Origin: Conchocele bisecta
Lineage: Eukaryota; Mollusca; Bivalvia; Lucinida; Thyasiridae
DNA: 64,000 nt
NCBI GenBank assembly: GCA_029237695.1
Contig: CM055271.1
Span: 30,812,200 to 30,876,199 of the forward strand
Direction of reading: 5' to 3'
Of this stretch, positions 29,797 through 39,639 are shown piece after piece (within the stretch, counting starts at the first letter, position 1; each line of letters opens with the position of its first letter). Under the pieces are notes generated by a model. The model saw only the letters and a program-made list of their open reading frames with translations. It was not told the origin of the DNA and ran no database searches. The position numbers and the translations under genes were made by a program.

Positions 29797-30206
29797 CACT
29801 CCAGATAAGGTTTGTGTCTAAAAGAGTATTATACCTCCTGATTTCAAATTAAATGTGTATTTTATTTTTACAAATGGATGATTGATTTTCTTCATTATTA
29901 AATAAGAAACAAATGATCAAAACAAATTTAACCATTCACTTATTTGAGTGTATTATGACTTATTCACTTCTTATACTGTAACACAGCTGAAAATTTACTT
30001 AGTTGAGCTGCAAAAGTGTTTGCTTTTTTGCAGCTCAACTTAGTACATTTCAACTTTATTACAGTATTTCCACTACTCAATTTGAAAATCAATGCATATT
30101 TTCACATTGCTGTGAGTATTTTGTACTCCCACTGTTGATAATCAATGCGTATTCTGCTAAAATAAGTGTGTAAAATACGCCAATACACACCTTATCTGGA
30201 ACTCTT
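29797..30206. mobile_element. B-family hAT-like MITE
   Basis: CTCCAGATAAGG at the left and CCTTATCTGGA at the right; palindromic centre around CTTTTTTGCAGCTCAACTTA. Other copies: 31204-31782, 43368-43722 and 45986-46225. Confidence 0.8.
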
Positions 30207-30211
30207 ATATA

Positions 30212-30350
30212 CATGTAGTATGTTTGTTAGAAGCATAACAGATTTTGCACTGATTGAATGACGACCAGTGTAGACCCTGATCAGACTAGACTGATCTGGG
30301 TCTAAATTGTTCGCAAATGCCTTAAGCCTCAGTTCTCAAGTCACAGCCAC
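30212..30350. mobile_element. H-family MITE, left arm truncated
   Basis: Core GTGTAGACCCTGATCAGAC opposite AGACTGATCTGGGTCTAA; ends in CAAGTCACAGCCACA. Confidence 0.7.
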
Positions 30351-30713
30351 ATTTCCCCGATCCAAAATAAGATAATGTTAGTAAATATTCCTTTATTACT
30401 TTTATTTACATATAAAGCTGCAAGGTATGGCGTCTATTGTTTTTATGAACAGGTTAAGTGGGCCCTTGAATAAGAAAAGGGACCTTATGACATATGCGAC
30501 CAGCATAATCCTCAGCTCAGCCTGTGAATATGCAAAGTGCCTATATTGTTCATCTTTCAGTGACATTCGTAAAAAAATCAAAACATTTTTTTGTTATTAA
30601 GTATTAAGGCAAAAATGATAAACAGCAGACGGTAATTTTCGTCTCCCACGTAGTTGGACTTTCAGTGGATTATCTGGGTTCCTCAGTGGATTGTTGATAA
30701 ACGTTACAGTGTT

Positions 30714-30952
30714 AACCCTTACACCACTACACACAACAATTGTCGTCTGCTGTTGCTTTTATATCTTGCCTTATTTCTCAATAAAAACATGGTTTGACAG
30801 CACTTGAGAATCATTTCCAATGGAAATGATTCTCAAGTGCTGTCAAAGCATGTTGTAAATTATTGTAAAGTGCGGTTTTTGATGATAAAAATGGAGAATA
30901 GAAAATAAACAGCAGATGACAAAAGAATTGAGATAGCGGTCTAAGGGTTAAA
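30714..30952. mobile_element. F-family piggyBac-like MITE, complete, TTAA flanks
   Basis: TTAACCCTTACACCAC at the left and GCGGTCTAAGGGTTAA at the right. The perfect palindromic centre TCATTTCCAATGGAAATGA has arms reading GTTTGACAGCACTT. Confidence 0.88.
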
Positions 30953-31200
30953 ACTGTGGAAATACGATTTTCTATCTCATTGAAGGTTTGTCACATTTAA
31001 GTTGCATCTTATTCTGAAATGAGATCTTTTGAAACTAATATATTTTCGAACATAAATTTGCCATGTTGTCCAAAAAAAAGTCTGAACTTTATTTTCATGG
31101 CATGAGACAGTTAGTATCAACAGTGCATCGTTTCTTTCACGACATACATACAGTGGTTCAATGCTTGAATGCAAAAATTATATACATTTATTGACATTAA
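30953..31200. other. Unassigned non-coding stretch
   Basis: No repeat relation or exon seen. The open frame on the - strand here has no recognisable domain. Confidence 0.35.
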
Positions 31201-31203
31201 GGC

Positions 31204-31782
31204 AGAGCTCCAGATAAGGTGCATATTGGCGTATTATACATACCGTAATTACCCTAAATATTCAGACACCAAAACCAATTGTTATAAGTGTCATAAACAT
31301 TTATCAAGTTGATTATGTTGTCCAATGAGGCCTCCGAAGCATTCTGTGAAAATGGCAAATAGTGCAGACACTGATCAGGCTGCTCCTTCAGGAGCAGGCT
31401 GGTCTGGGTCTACACTGTTTGCTCACATATTGGTGTCCGAATATTTAGGGTAATTACGGTACTTATTTAAGCAGAATATGCATTGATTATCAAAAGTGGG
31501 AGTACAAAATACGCACAGCACTCAAATTGAGTAGTGCAGCTACTGTAATAAAGCTGAACATTTACTTAAACAAATTAAAAAATTCACTTATTTGAGCTGC
31601 AAAAAGTGTGCTTTTTGCAGCTCAAATAAGTGAATTTTTTAATTTGTTTTATTTGTTATCATTTGTTTCCTATTTAATAAGGAAGAAAATCAATAATACA
31701 TTTGTAAAAATGAAATACACATTGAATTTGAAATCTGGGGGTATAATACTCTTTAGATACAAAAACTTATCTGGAGCTCTGA
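31204..31782. mobile_element. B-family hAT-like MITE containing a nested C element
   Basis: CAGAGCTCCAGATAAGG and CTTATCTGGAGCTCTG, with ATTAAGG directly outside both ends. The C element interrupts the phrase that reads CGTATTTTATGCACTTATTG in the copy at 46014. Confidence 0.88.
31243..31459. mobile_element. C-family mariner-like MITE nested in B, TA duplication
   Basis: TA at 31241-31242 and 31460-31461. Ends and core are as in the copy at 20002, with only a few differences over the whole element, so it is young. Confidence 0.93.
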
Positions 31783-31789
31783 TTAAGGC

Positions 31790-32175
31790 CATATAAAGTT
31801 AATTTACGGAATATCATTCAAATTTTGGGGCGGGTGGGCGTCTTTTATTTTTTATTGAATTTGTTGTACATGTAGTTTGTGGTTAACAAAATATTTTTAA
31901 TGATTTTTCTTTATATTTGTCAAATAAAATATTAATCTGGCATTTTTCCTAGGGTCTGTATGATATTCAGTAAATTAATATTATATGGCCTAAGCAACAA
32001 AGAGAAAATTTGTTACTGTCATTGTTATTTTTCATCTTGTGAATGCTAAACATTGTATTTTCACTTGTGCCACATGTGAAAATACAATGTTCGTTGTTCA
32101 CTTAATGGAAAATAAAACAACAGATATCCTCTATATAAAAGGCACATCTTATACTCATGCCTGCATATACTAATC
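31790..32175. other. Unassigned AT-rich stretch
   Basis: Contains the short hairpin ACATTGTATTTTCACTTGTG with its complement near 32050-32090. Nothing else seen. Confidence 0.35.
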
Positions 32176-32177
32176 AG

Positions 32178-32418
32178 GGCCCCGTTTCACTAAACTTCTT
32201 CCGACAAAGATGTTCGTAAGTGCAAATTTAGGATCCTCTGAAAATTTCAATTCATGAATTTACATTTATTGAGCATAGGCTGCATATGCAGCCTATGCTC
32301 AACAAATGTAAATCCAATAATTGTTTACAAGAAAACAGTGTTAATGTGAAATTTATAGACTATCATAATTTTGCACTTACAAACATTTTAGTCATACAAA
32401 GTTTATTGAAACGGCCCC
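32178..32418. mobile_element. D-family PIF/Harbinger-like MITE near the RING gene 3' end
   Basis: CAG duplication on both sides. A substitution in the right end creates AATAAA on the - strand, downstream of the RING gene. Confidence 0.88.
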
Positions 32419-32494
32419 CAGGACATGTCAATGTTTTTTAAGTCACAGATATCCATTCTGAAGTTGGCTAGTACGAATAGACCAGTCTTATAAA

Positions 32495-32500
32495 TTTATT
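32495..32500 (-). promoter_or_regulatory. Candidate poly(A) signal of the RING gene
   Basis: AATAAA on the - strand, about 137 bp after the stop codon. A second AATAAA on the - strand lies further on, at about 32402-32407, inside a D-family MITE where other copies of the element do not have it. Confidence 0.45.
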
Positions 32501-32636
32501 ACCAAACTTTAAAAATTCTGAGTAACTTCCCTTAGACCTACTGCTGCCGGAGCATCATCGGTATTAGAATTTGTGAAGGGAGGTTACTCATGATTTTCTA
32601 AGTTCGGGAACCTTTAAAGACTAGAAGATTCGGTCA

Positions 32637-33716
32637 TTATGCCTTTTCCACATCTGTGTCCACTGTCGGTTTTCTCCAGCCATTTGCTCTCTTACGAACG
32701 TTGTCACGAATCCATTCTAGTCGTGCTTGATTTAGACCCAGCTCTACGTCACTAGATGTGATGTTGTAGCGATCCGTGGAGATATTGGACCTCTCTAAAA
32801 TCGATAAGGCATTCAGTCGACGCTTGGCTAGCGTGTTGATAATCGTGGATGGGGGAGCGGAAACACGTCTGGTTCGTGAGATGTTCACTGGATACATCAT
32901 AAAGTCTTTGTCCGGTGCAAGTGACTGGATAGCAGACGACATGTTGGACTGGTTTTCAACCACATTACCGTTATCACTGGTCGTTGTCTCATTCTGAGTT
33001 TGAAATTCTTGCAAATTTGACTGGCTGATGTTGCTGCGGTATTTCATCGTCGGATCGATGTGCGATCTTGACGAATGGAATGACACAGACCTCATCGGCC
33101 GACGTGCGGGTTTCTGCGACGCAAACCGCGGCATTTCGTTCATATTCACATCATGTGCGCTCTCGTTCTCCTCCAGATAACGCTCATCACTGTCCACCGT
33201 CAGGGTGTGATGAGACTCGACGTCTGAACTCGGACTCGGACTTGAGTCTTCGAAAATCTCACTTCGCCTTTCGGATTTTGTGGGATCCCAGATACTTCGT
33301 TCCTCTGTAACCTCGGAGAGCGACCCAAAGATCAATTGAAGGCCTTCTTCAGGGTCAATCCGTGGGGAAGAAAAGCTGAAGGTCATCTCTTCGATCTTTG
33401 AGCCCGACTTCATTAAATTACTCGCTCTCTCTTCGGCGACTTTTTGATAGAATATTAAATCATCCTTGTCACCAAATTCTATCAGAAGCTTAAGAAAGTC
33501 AACTGTGTTTAACGTTCCTTTTAATGTTTTGTGAAGTTTTCCTTTAACTTCGAACGCTTCTGTTTTCACCTCATTTTCCATGTCTCGGTTTTCGACTGTT
33601 GCCGAGAGTTTCCTCTCGATCTTTCTAATGATGCCTTGTAGTTCCATGGAGCGCTGTCTGATCATGTTACAGGCCCGTGTCTTATGGTCCACCCAGTTCT
33701 CGATCCCATGATTCAC
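32637..33716 (-). CDS. RING gene exon 2 (coiled coil and disordered tail)
   Basis: It encodes 359 residues from VNHGIENWVDHKTRACNMIR to the C-terminus VDTDVEKA. The first ~110 residues are helical (LQGIIRKIERKLSA, then KGTLNTVDFLKLLIEFGD) and fit the distal part of a TRIM coiled coil. The remainder is Ser/Asp/Arg-rich, with clusters such as SSPSPSS that could be phosphorylated. No catalytic or known binding fold was recognised. Confidence 0.88.
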   Translation of the reverse strand: MNHGIENWVDHKTRACNMIRQRSMELQGIIRKIERKLSATVENRDMENEVKTEAFEVKGKLHKTLKGTLNTVDFLKLLIEFGDKDDLIFYQKVAEERASNLMKSGSKIEEMTFSFSSPRIDPEEGLQLIFGSLSEVTEERSIWDPTKSERRSEIFEDSSPSPSSDVESHHTLTVDSDERYLEENESAHDVNMNEMPRFASQKPARRPMRSVSFHSSRSHIDPTMKYRSNISQSNLQEFQTQNETTTSDNGNVVENQSNMSSAIQSLAPDKDFMMYPVNISRTRRVSAPPSTIINTLAKRRLNALSILERSNISTDRYNITSSDVELGLNQARLEWIRDNVRKRANGWRKPTVDTDVEKA

Positions 33717-36700
33717 CTGCAATGTATATATACATGTATCAGGTAACCAGCTTTTAATTGGCTGAATACATACCGACTGATAATAGTATCAGTAGCCGAT
33801 TTCATCAAAATTGCTAAGCATATTTATGTAGCAAAGTGTTCTTTGAGTTATCATTTTGTTTTTCCCGAAATGGAGTATTTCATTTACAACTAACGACTGC
33901 ATATATTTGATGATTAAAATTATGCAGAAATATAATACATGTACCATGCTAGTGTCTTTTGACATCAAGTTTATCAGGCTTGGCTCGGAATTCATATACA
34001 TTTCCTACTTGATATGAAAAGACACTTGGCCTAATATTCTCTATGTATCACCCTGTTGCTAATTGATACTTAAAACATGAATATTTATGTTTCTCATATC
34101 AGGTTGCAATGAGCAGAGCTCCAGATAAGCTGCGTATTTGCTTAAATACCCAATTAAAATTGCCAAAAACCCAATTGATATAAAAAGTAGCGAGTATCAA
34201 AATCAAAAAGCAATCAACATTTTATGGTACCTTTATCATGCTACAGAAAACAATAAACAGACCACAAATACAGCATATTTTTCTTATTTTCCATGAAAAC
34301 ACATCTTGGTATTTCATTAGAATTGTCTCCAAGGAGACAGTTCTAATGAAATGCCAAGACATGTTTTCATGTCGAAGCAAACTATTCCAAAAATGCTGTC
34401 TGTTGATGTGTAAACAGTAGTGTGCTTTTATTTTGCCCAATTAAGATTTTGAAATACCCAATTGCTTCAGAAATGATGGAGTGACAATACTCAATTACTA
34501 ATTCCTTATCTGGAGCCCTGAATGAGTGTAGTTTAAACAATCATAGTCATAGACAACCACTATCCTGGGTTAACATGTGCAATCTCATGTTTGGCTGTGA
34601 CTGGAGAAACAGCGCTTATGGGATTTGTGGCCAGTGCAGCTCCTGATAAAATCACCACTCCTGGACTAAAATGTTCGTAAGTGCAAATTTAGGATCGTCT
34701 GGAAAATTCAATTGATGGATTTACATTTATTGAGCATAGGCTGCATATGCAGCCTATGCTCAATAAATGTAAATCCAATAATTGTTTACTCGAAAACTTT
34801 GTTAATGTGAAATTTAAAGTCTATCATAATGTTGCACTTACGAACATTTTAGTCGTAGGAAGTTTAGTGAAACGGCCCCCAGTAACCTGATAATGATCTA
34901 TATTGCTTGACAGAAGCATGTGGTTCATTGCTGGATTGGCGAACAGTGCAGATCCTGATCAGACTGTGCGGATGCACAGGCTGACCTAGATCTACACTGG
35001 TCGCAAAACCTGTAAGCCCCATTTCTCCAGTCACAGCCGCATGTGTGCCTGTGACTGGAGAAGTCGGGCTTATGGTATGCGGATGCACAGGCTGATCTGG
35101 ATCTACACTGGCCGCAAAACCCCATTAGCCCCATTTCTCCAGTCGCAGCCACATTTCTGGTTCTACTATTTCATTACATAGGATGGCATTAAAGGTACAT
35201 GCCCACACAGTAGGAACAAAATGTTCTTTATACATCTTCTGACAAAAAAATATGCATTCACCATTACCCCACATATAGATTGGCATTATTATATATTTTA
35301 TATTAGACATAAATTTCCACACTGATATCAGGGGTGATAACCGTGTTTCCTTAAAATGTTAACGGACATTACTATTTATTCTTTGAATTTATTTTTAGAT
35401 GTGCAATGATCATACTTTATAATCTGTCGAAAATATTATTTTTTCAGGTGACGCATTTAATTAGTATAAATAATTAAAAAATATACTGCCTCATTTGGAT
35501 ATGAAAATAGCCTGATACCACCGCGAGTTACTATCAGTAAAACAAATATTACTACTGAAAAATCCTTGTCCAGGCAATAACTCAAGTTCTACTTGACCAA
35601 TCATAACCAAATTTGGTATACATGTTTATTTCCCCTTGGCGGCCATTTTTAATTTTCGCACTGTGTATCCTTGTCCACGCAATAGTTCTATTTGACCGAT
35701 CATAACCAAATTCGGTATACATGTTTATCACGGCAAGACGAAGAAGCCTATTGATTTTTAAATTTTTTCGATCTCTTATCTCCCCTTGGCGGCCATTTTT
35801 AATTTTCGGACTCCGTATCCTTGCCCACGCAATAAGTCGAGTTCTACTTGACGGATCGTAACCAAATTTGGTTTACATGTTTATCACGTCAAGATGAGTT
35901 ATCTCCCCTTGTTGACTGGCCTTGCCTCGACGGGCATATATTGTGACCTTCGGCACTCTTGTTAGATTTAATGTACTTAATGGCCAACAGTATGTCAATA
36001 ATAATAAATTGTGGAACATACCGTAAACATTTTTTTCAACATTGTATAGTCTGGTCTGCACTGGCACAGTCTGATCTGGGTCTACGCTGGTCGCAATTTC
36101 AGGGCTAAATATATTTTTTCACAATGTAAATATTCCTTTCTGATTTTGGTATTTTCCCCCCAATGCAGCAGGTTAAAACAGGATCGAACCCGTTTGCCCG
36201 GCCTTACATGACCTTAGCTGTTGATAGGCCGTTAAGCACCAATAAACAAACAAACGCTGGTCGGAAACACCATAAAGGTACTGTATTTATTCTAATAGTA
36301 GCGCCACTTGTATATTTTCAAATTCTTTTATTTTCACATACATGTAGTAGAGTAATATCAAAATTCAAATTTCTGTGTTGTTATGCAATTATCTTCAGAA
36401 ACTACTTCAGAAATTACATAGCCCTGGGGGAGTTTATGAGACTAATTACTATACTTTAATCAATCGAACGCCATTCTTTTACCTTGTCGATGGAGTAGAC
36501 AATATCGAGAGCTTTTTCCTGCAGATTGGTCATACTCTGCTGGAGTACCTGCCGATATTTCACCGTCTCAAAGTCATGGAGTCGACTCTGATCCTCCACC
36601 GCATCAGCGATCACCGTTCCCGCAGTCTCTGCGATGTTCTTTATGCATTCCTGGATGTTTTCATCACATAATTCATCCTCCGTTAGCGCCTGTTCTTCCA

Positions 36701-37262
36701 TGTGTAAAACCTCGCGTTCTGCAACGATCATTGTCTTATTACGCTGTGCTTGTATTATGTAGCGATCAAGCAGGACATTTTTTAGCAACCCCTCGATTCC
36801 GTGTTCAGCATCTAGAGTGGTTTCTTCCTGGCACAGTGGACAGGTTATGACGTCATTCGATGTTGTTGGATTCTCTGATGTGTCTGAAGTACTGGTAGTA
36901 TCATTTTCCAGTGGAGCGATTGCTTCTGATGTTGTGCCATTGCTTGATATGTTATTGTTTTGAGTAATAGCATTGCCTTCTGATGTTTCTATGTTTCCAG
37001 ATGTAGCGACATTTTCAGAAGTTGCAGTATTTTCTGACGTATCGGTGTTTCTAGATGTAACGACAGTTTCAGATGTTGGTTGGTGTACAGATGTGGCAAC
37101 ATTTGCTGACATAGCAATGTTTTCTGCAACGTAAGACTGGAGACATTGGCGACAGAAGCTGTGGAGACAGTTAAGGAGTCGCGGGTCATTGTAGATGTTG
37201 TTGCACAGTTTACAGCTGATCACGTCAAACTGCTGGTGGTTGGTCAGTCTCTGGTCAGCCAT
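32637..37262 (-). CDS. TRIM-like RING/coiled-coil E3 ligase candidate, two exons, 619 aa
   Basis: Exon 1 is 37262-36483 (ATG to K260, donor AAG|GTAAAA) and exon 2 is 33716-32637 (acceptor TACATTGCAG, stop TAA at 32639-32637). Both borders are phase 0. The C3HC4 RING ligands are C17, C20, C32, H34, C37, C40, C141 and C144; about 100 residues of Thr/Ser/Glu/Asn-rich repeat separate C40 from C141, where a TRIM RING normally has 10-20. GIEGLLKNVLLDRYI after the RING resembles the TRIM post-RING helix. Long charged helices at about 170-400 look like a coiled coil. No B-box Cys/His pattern is visible. The C-terminal half is polar and Ser-rich, probably disordered, with no SPRY, NHL or filamin domain. 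RING proteins of this type usually act as ubiquitin ligases; substrate and pathway are unknown. Confidence 0.88.
33790..34020. mobile_element. E-family MITE remnant in the RING gene intron
   Basis: Starts at CAG|TAGCCGATTTCATCAAAA. The palindromic centre is lost, and the right part is unrelated. Confidence 0.6.
34112..34523. mobile_element. A-family hAT-like MITE, 6 bp target duplication
   Basis: AATGAG lies immediately outside both CAGAGCTCCAGATAAG and CTTATCTGGAGCCCTG. It has the central palindrome GTCTCCAAGGAGAC. Confidence 0.9.
34589..35155. mobile_element. H-family MITE cluster with a nested D element
   Basis: The left arm (TTTGGCTGTGACTGGAG) is at 34589. D sequence lies at about 34669-34876, followed by CAGTAACCTGATAATGATCT, which resumes H. 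A second, shorter H unit runs 35040-35155. The shared hairpin core is visible twice (34941-35000 and 35070-35110). Confidence 0.72.
35194..35545. mobile_element. I-family element, right end truncated
   Basis: TTAAAGGTACATGCCCACAC start, landmarks GATATCAGGGGTGATAACCG and TTTTTCAGGTGACGCATTTA. The right terminus is missing. Confidence 0.72.
35560..35964 (+). repeat. Pearl-like array ending CGGCACTCTTGTT
   Basis: Three diverged units share ACCAAATTTGGTATACATG and TCTCCCCTTGGCGGCCATTT. It ends like the array at 20219-20790. The left head is missing. Confidence 0.6.
36094..36253 (+). mobile_element. 5'-truncated S1 SINE with 10 bp target duplication
   Basis: ACGCTGGTCG occurs at 36084-36093 and 36254-36263. 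The insert carries the S1 3' half, ending TTGATAGGCCGTTAAGCACC and AATAAACAAACAA. The target is an H-family core. Confidence 0.9.
36264..36480. other. RING gene intron sequence before exon 1 donor
   Basis: Unique-looking AT-rich sequence with no repeat end recognised. Confidence 0.35.
36483..37262 (-). CDS. RING gene exon 1 (RING with long internal loop)
   Basis: It encodes residues 1-260. The start MADQRLTNHQQFDVISCKLC is chosen because the RING begins 16 residues later, as in TRIM proteins. Residues 41-140 (37142-36843) are built on repeats of the type TSENxATSxN, and the DNA shows a matching ~30 bp minisatellite-like periodicity. The exon ends in SIDK immediately before GTAAAA. Confidence 0.9.
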
Positions 37263-37448
37263 CGTGTCGGGTTATACTATGGAACTAGTTAACGGTTCTG
37301 ACTATCAATATTCAGAGAAAAATCTGTCTTGTGTCAAATGTTGTTCACTTTCTGCACAGCTGATTTTCACAATCTTTCCTCTGTTTAATAGTATGGTCTT
37401 CTGAAAAGGAGGATTGAGAATTTACATGATTGATAATGTAATGTACGG

Positions 37449-37882
37449 AGCCCTGCAGGGGACATGGTTTTTTTTTTTTTATTAATTCGTTCCCACGAAA
37501 TTACAATTCATTCCCTCAATTTAACAATTTGTTCCCTCAAATTAACAATTCGTTCCCACGATATAACAATTCGTTCCCACGAAATGACAATTCGTTCCCA
37601 CAAAATGACAATTCGTTCCCACAAAATGACAATTTGTTCCCTCAATGTAACAATTTATTCCCTCAAATTAACAATTTGTTCCCACAATATAACAATTAAT
37701 TCCCACGAATTAACAATTTGTTCCCATGGGAACAAATTGTTATTTCGTGGGAACGAATTGTTAAATTGAGTGAACAAATTGTTAATTCGTTGGAAGGAAT
37801 TGTTATTTAGTGGGAACTAATTGTTATTTTGTGGGAACGAGTTACTAAAAAAAGAATTCTACGTCCCCTGCGGGGCTCCATA
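37449..37882. mobile_element. Fold-back element whose arms are ~20 bp tandem repeats
   Basis: Terminal repeats GGAGCCCTGCAGGGGAC and GTCCCCTGCGGGGCTCC. The left arm is about a dozen units of ACAATTCGTTCCCACGAAAT; the right arm has the units inverted. The centre is GTTCCCATGGGAAC. It lies about 190 bp upstream of the RING gene ATG. Confidence 0.85.
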
Positions 37883-37954
37883 GTAATGTGATATTTATAT
37901 ATATATTATAAACAAGTTTACTATTTCGTAAGAAACAGTGCACATAGACTTTAT

Positions 37955-38170
37955 TTATTGACCCTTTCGACCCTACAGACCAAAATGCCAATATTTGCAG
38001 ACACTGTAGATTGAGAATGTGTCTGCTCGTTACAAGCCGTCTCATCTGGAGCTGCAGTATTTGTCACGATTATCTAGATTTTAAAAATCTACCCTTTTTT
38101 CCATTAATGGAATGGTTCAAAAACTTGCATGGATCAGTCATGTCAGATATTTAGGGGTGAAAGGGTTAGG
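37955..38170. mobile_element. G-family MITE, diverged
   Basis: TTGACCCTTTCGACCCTA start and GGTGAAAGGGTTA end. Core is degraded but readable (GTAGATTGAGAATGTGTCTG opposite CGTCTCATCTGGAGCTGCAG). Confidence 0.65.
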
Positions 38171-38251
38171 GCGCTATCAAATGCACTCTATCACATATGC
38201 AATTAACAACCAATTGTGTATGGTTCGGAAGACAAACCAATATAACAATAC

Positions 38252-38955
38252 GGTAATAACCCAAAGTATTCGGACACCATTTGTTTTGGGCTATAAATAG
38301 TTCAAAACTAGCGGACAAGAATTCATCATATTTTCTGTATTTCTCCCCGTAAATATCGTGAATATGTCTTGGAATTTCATTAGAATTGAGTCCTGAGGAC
38401 TCAATTCTAATCAAATTTCAAGACATATTTACAGAGAGAAATAAAACATATACTTGTACTCCTAATTCGTTTGGCGGATATTTTCGCCACTAGCATGCAA
38501 AGAGTTAATACTAACAATAGCTATTGCAAGGTGTATGATCACGTGGTTACAACAACAACAATGGCTGAAAGTGTTGAAAGCGCGCCCACTCCAAAGTAAG
38601 TATTATTTGATATTTTTCTTAACAGGCAACGGATTTTGATGAAATATGGCGCAGCAAATGTGTCTTCATGAGCTGCATTTGGTGGTACCTGGAGTTTGGC
38701 ACATACTTATGTCGTTTTTGTGAAGAATCGATTTCCGTGTCAGTAGAGACGGAAGTCGATTCTTCGCAAAAACTACAGAAGTTTGGGCCAAAGTACCGAG
38801 ACCACCAAATGCAGCTTAACGTTTGCTGGAAGTTTCAGTACTTGTTGTTTTTGTTGTAACCACGTGATCATACACCTTGTATTGGGACACTTTTCATTGT
38901 GGGCAAGCATACATTTATATGTGTTTCCTAGAATAAATTGTGTTGTTACGGTATG
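38252..38955. mobile_element. C-like element enclosing a P-family fold-back
   Basis: Outer left end ACGGTAATAACCCAAAGTAT then TCGGACACCA; outer right end GTGTTGTTACGGTA. Inside, 38330-38440 has its own palindrome (GAATTGAGTCCTGAGGACTC). Confidence 0.5.
38525..38879. mobile_element. P-family fold-back
   Basis: CAAGGTGTATGATCACGTGG at the left and its complement at the right, with GTTGTAACCACGTGATC. A sister copy at 61085-61442 shares the inner GAGCTGCATTTGG(T/A)GG segment. Confidence 0.75.
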
Positions 38956-39129
38956 ATACATGGAAAACGAAGAAAATTCAATGAAAGCTACAGAAGAATT
39001 ACTCTGTGATGACTGTTGCAAGCTGTGCTAATCCATAGTGTGCCTATAACAGGAGAACTCGGACATTTGGCCTTTGTGACTGGTCTATCTCCTGACCTGC
39101 TAGCAACCTTCTGCAGTCTAATATGGATC

Positions 39130-39275
39130 TGAGGGCCGTTTCACTAAACTCTGTACGACTAAAATGTTTGTAAGTGCAAAATTATGATAGTCTGTAAATT
39201 TCACATTAACACTGTTTTCTTGTAAAAAATTATTGGATTTACATCTATTGAGAATAGGCTGCATATGTGTCACAT
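39130..39275. mobile_element. D-family MITE, left half
   Basis: CTG|AGGGCCGTTTCACTAAAC start, breaking off after ATAGGCTGCATATG at the palindrome centre. Confidence 0.75.
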
Positions 39276-39380
39276 ACATTGCCACTTCAAGAAGTTACAT
39301 GTACTACGTATGTCAGTATTGTTGTGGCTTCTAGTTATGTTTCGTCAAATGATATCTTGGTCAGCATATGCGTTTTCCTT

Positions 39381-39625
39381 TAACCCTTTCACCCCTAAGT
39401 AACTGGAATGGATATTGATATGTTAATTTTGCAACCAATCCAACCGTCACAAAATGGTTTTCAGACTAGTCCATTTATGAAAAGGGGTATATTTTGTTCT
39501 CAAAAATATGAAAATTACTTTAAAAAAGTGCAGATCCTGATGAGACGGCTCGTTACGAGCCGGCTCATCTGGATCTGCACTGTTTGCATAAATCGCTATA
39601 GCGGGCTTTCGGGTTCAAAGGGTTA
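39381..39625. mobile_element. G-family piggyBac-like MITE, TTAA flanks
   Basis: TTAACCCTTTCACCCC to CAAAGGGTTAA. Core GTGCAGATCCTGATGAGACG opposite GGCTCATCTGGATCTGCAC. Confidence 0.87.
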
Positions 39626-39639
39626 AAATAAGAAGATAA

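Noticed and set aside
32776..33310. Open frames of 73 and 80 codons on the + strand
   Set aside because: They are antisense shadows of the RING gene second exon.
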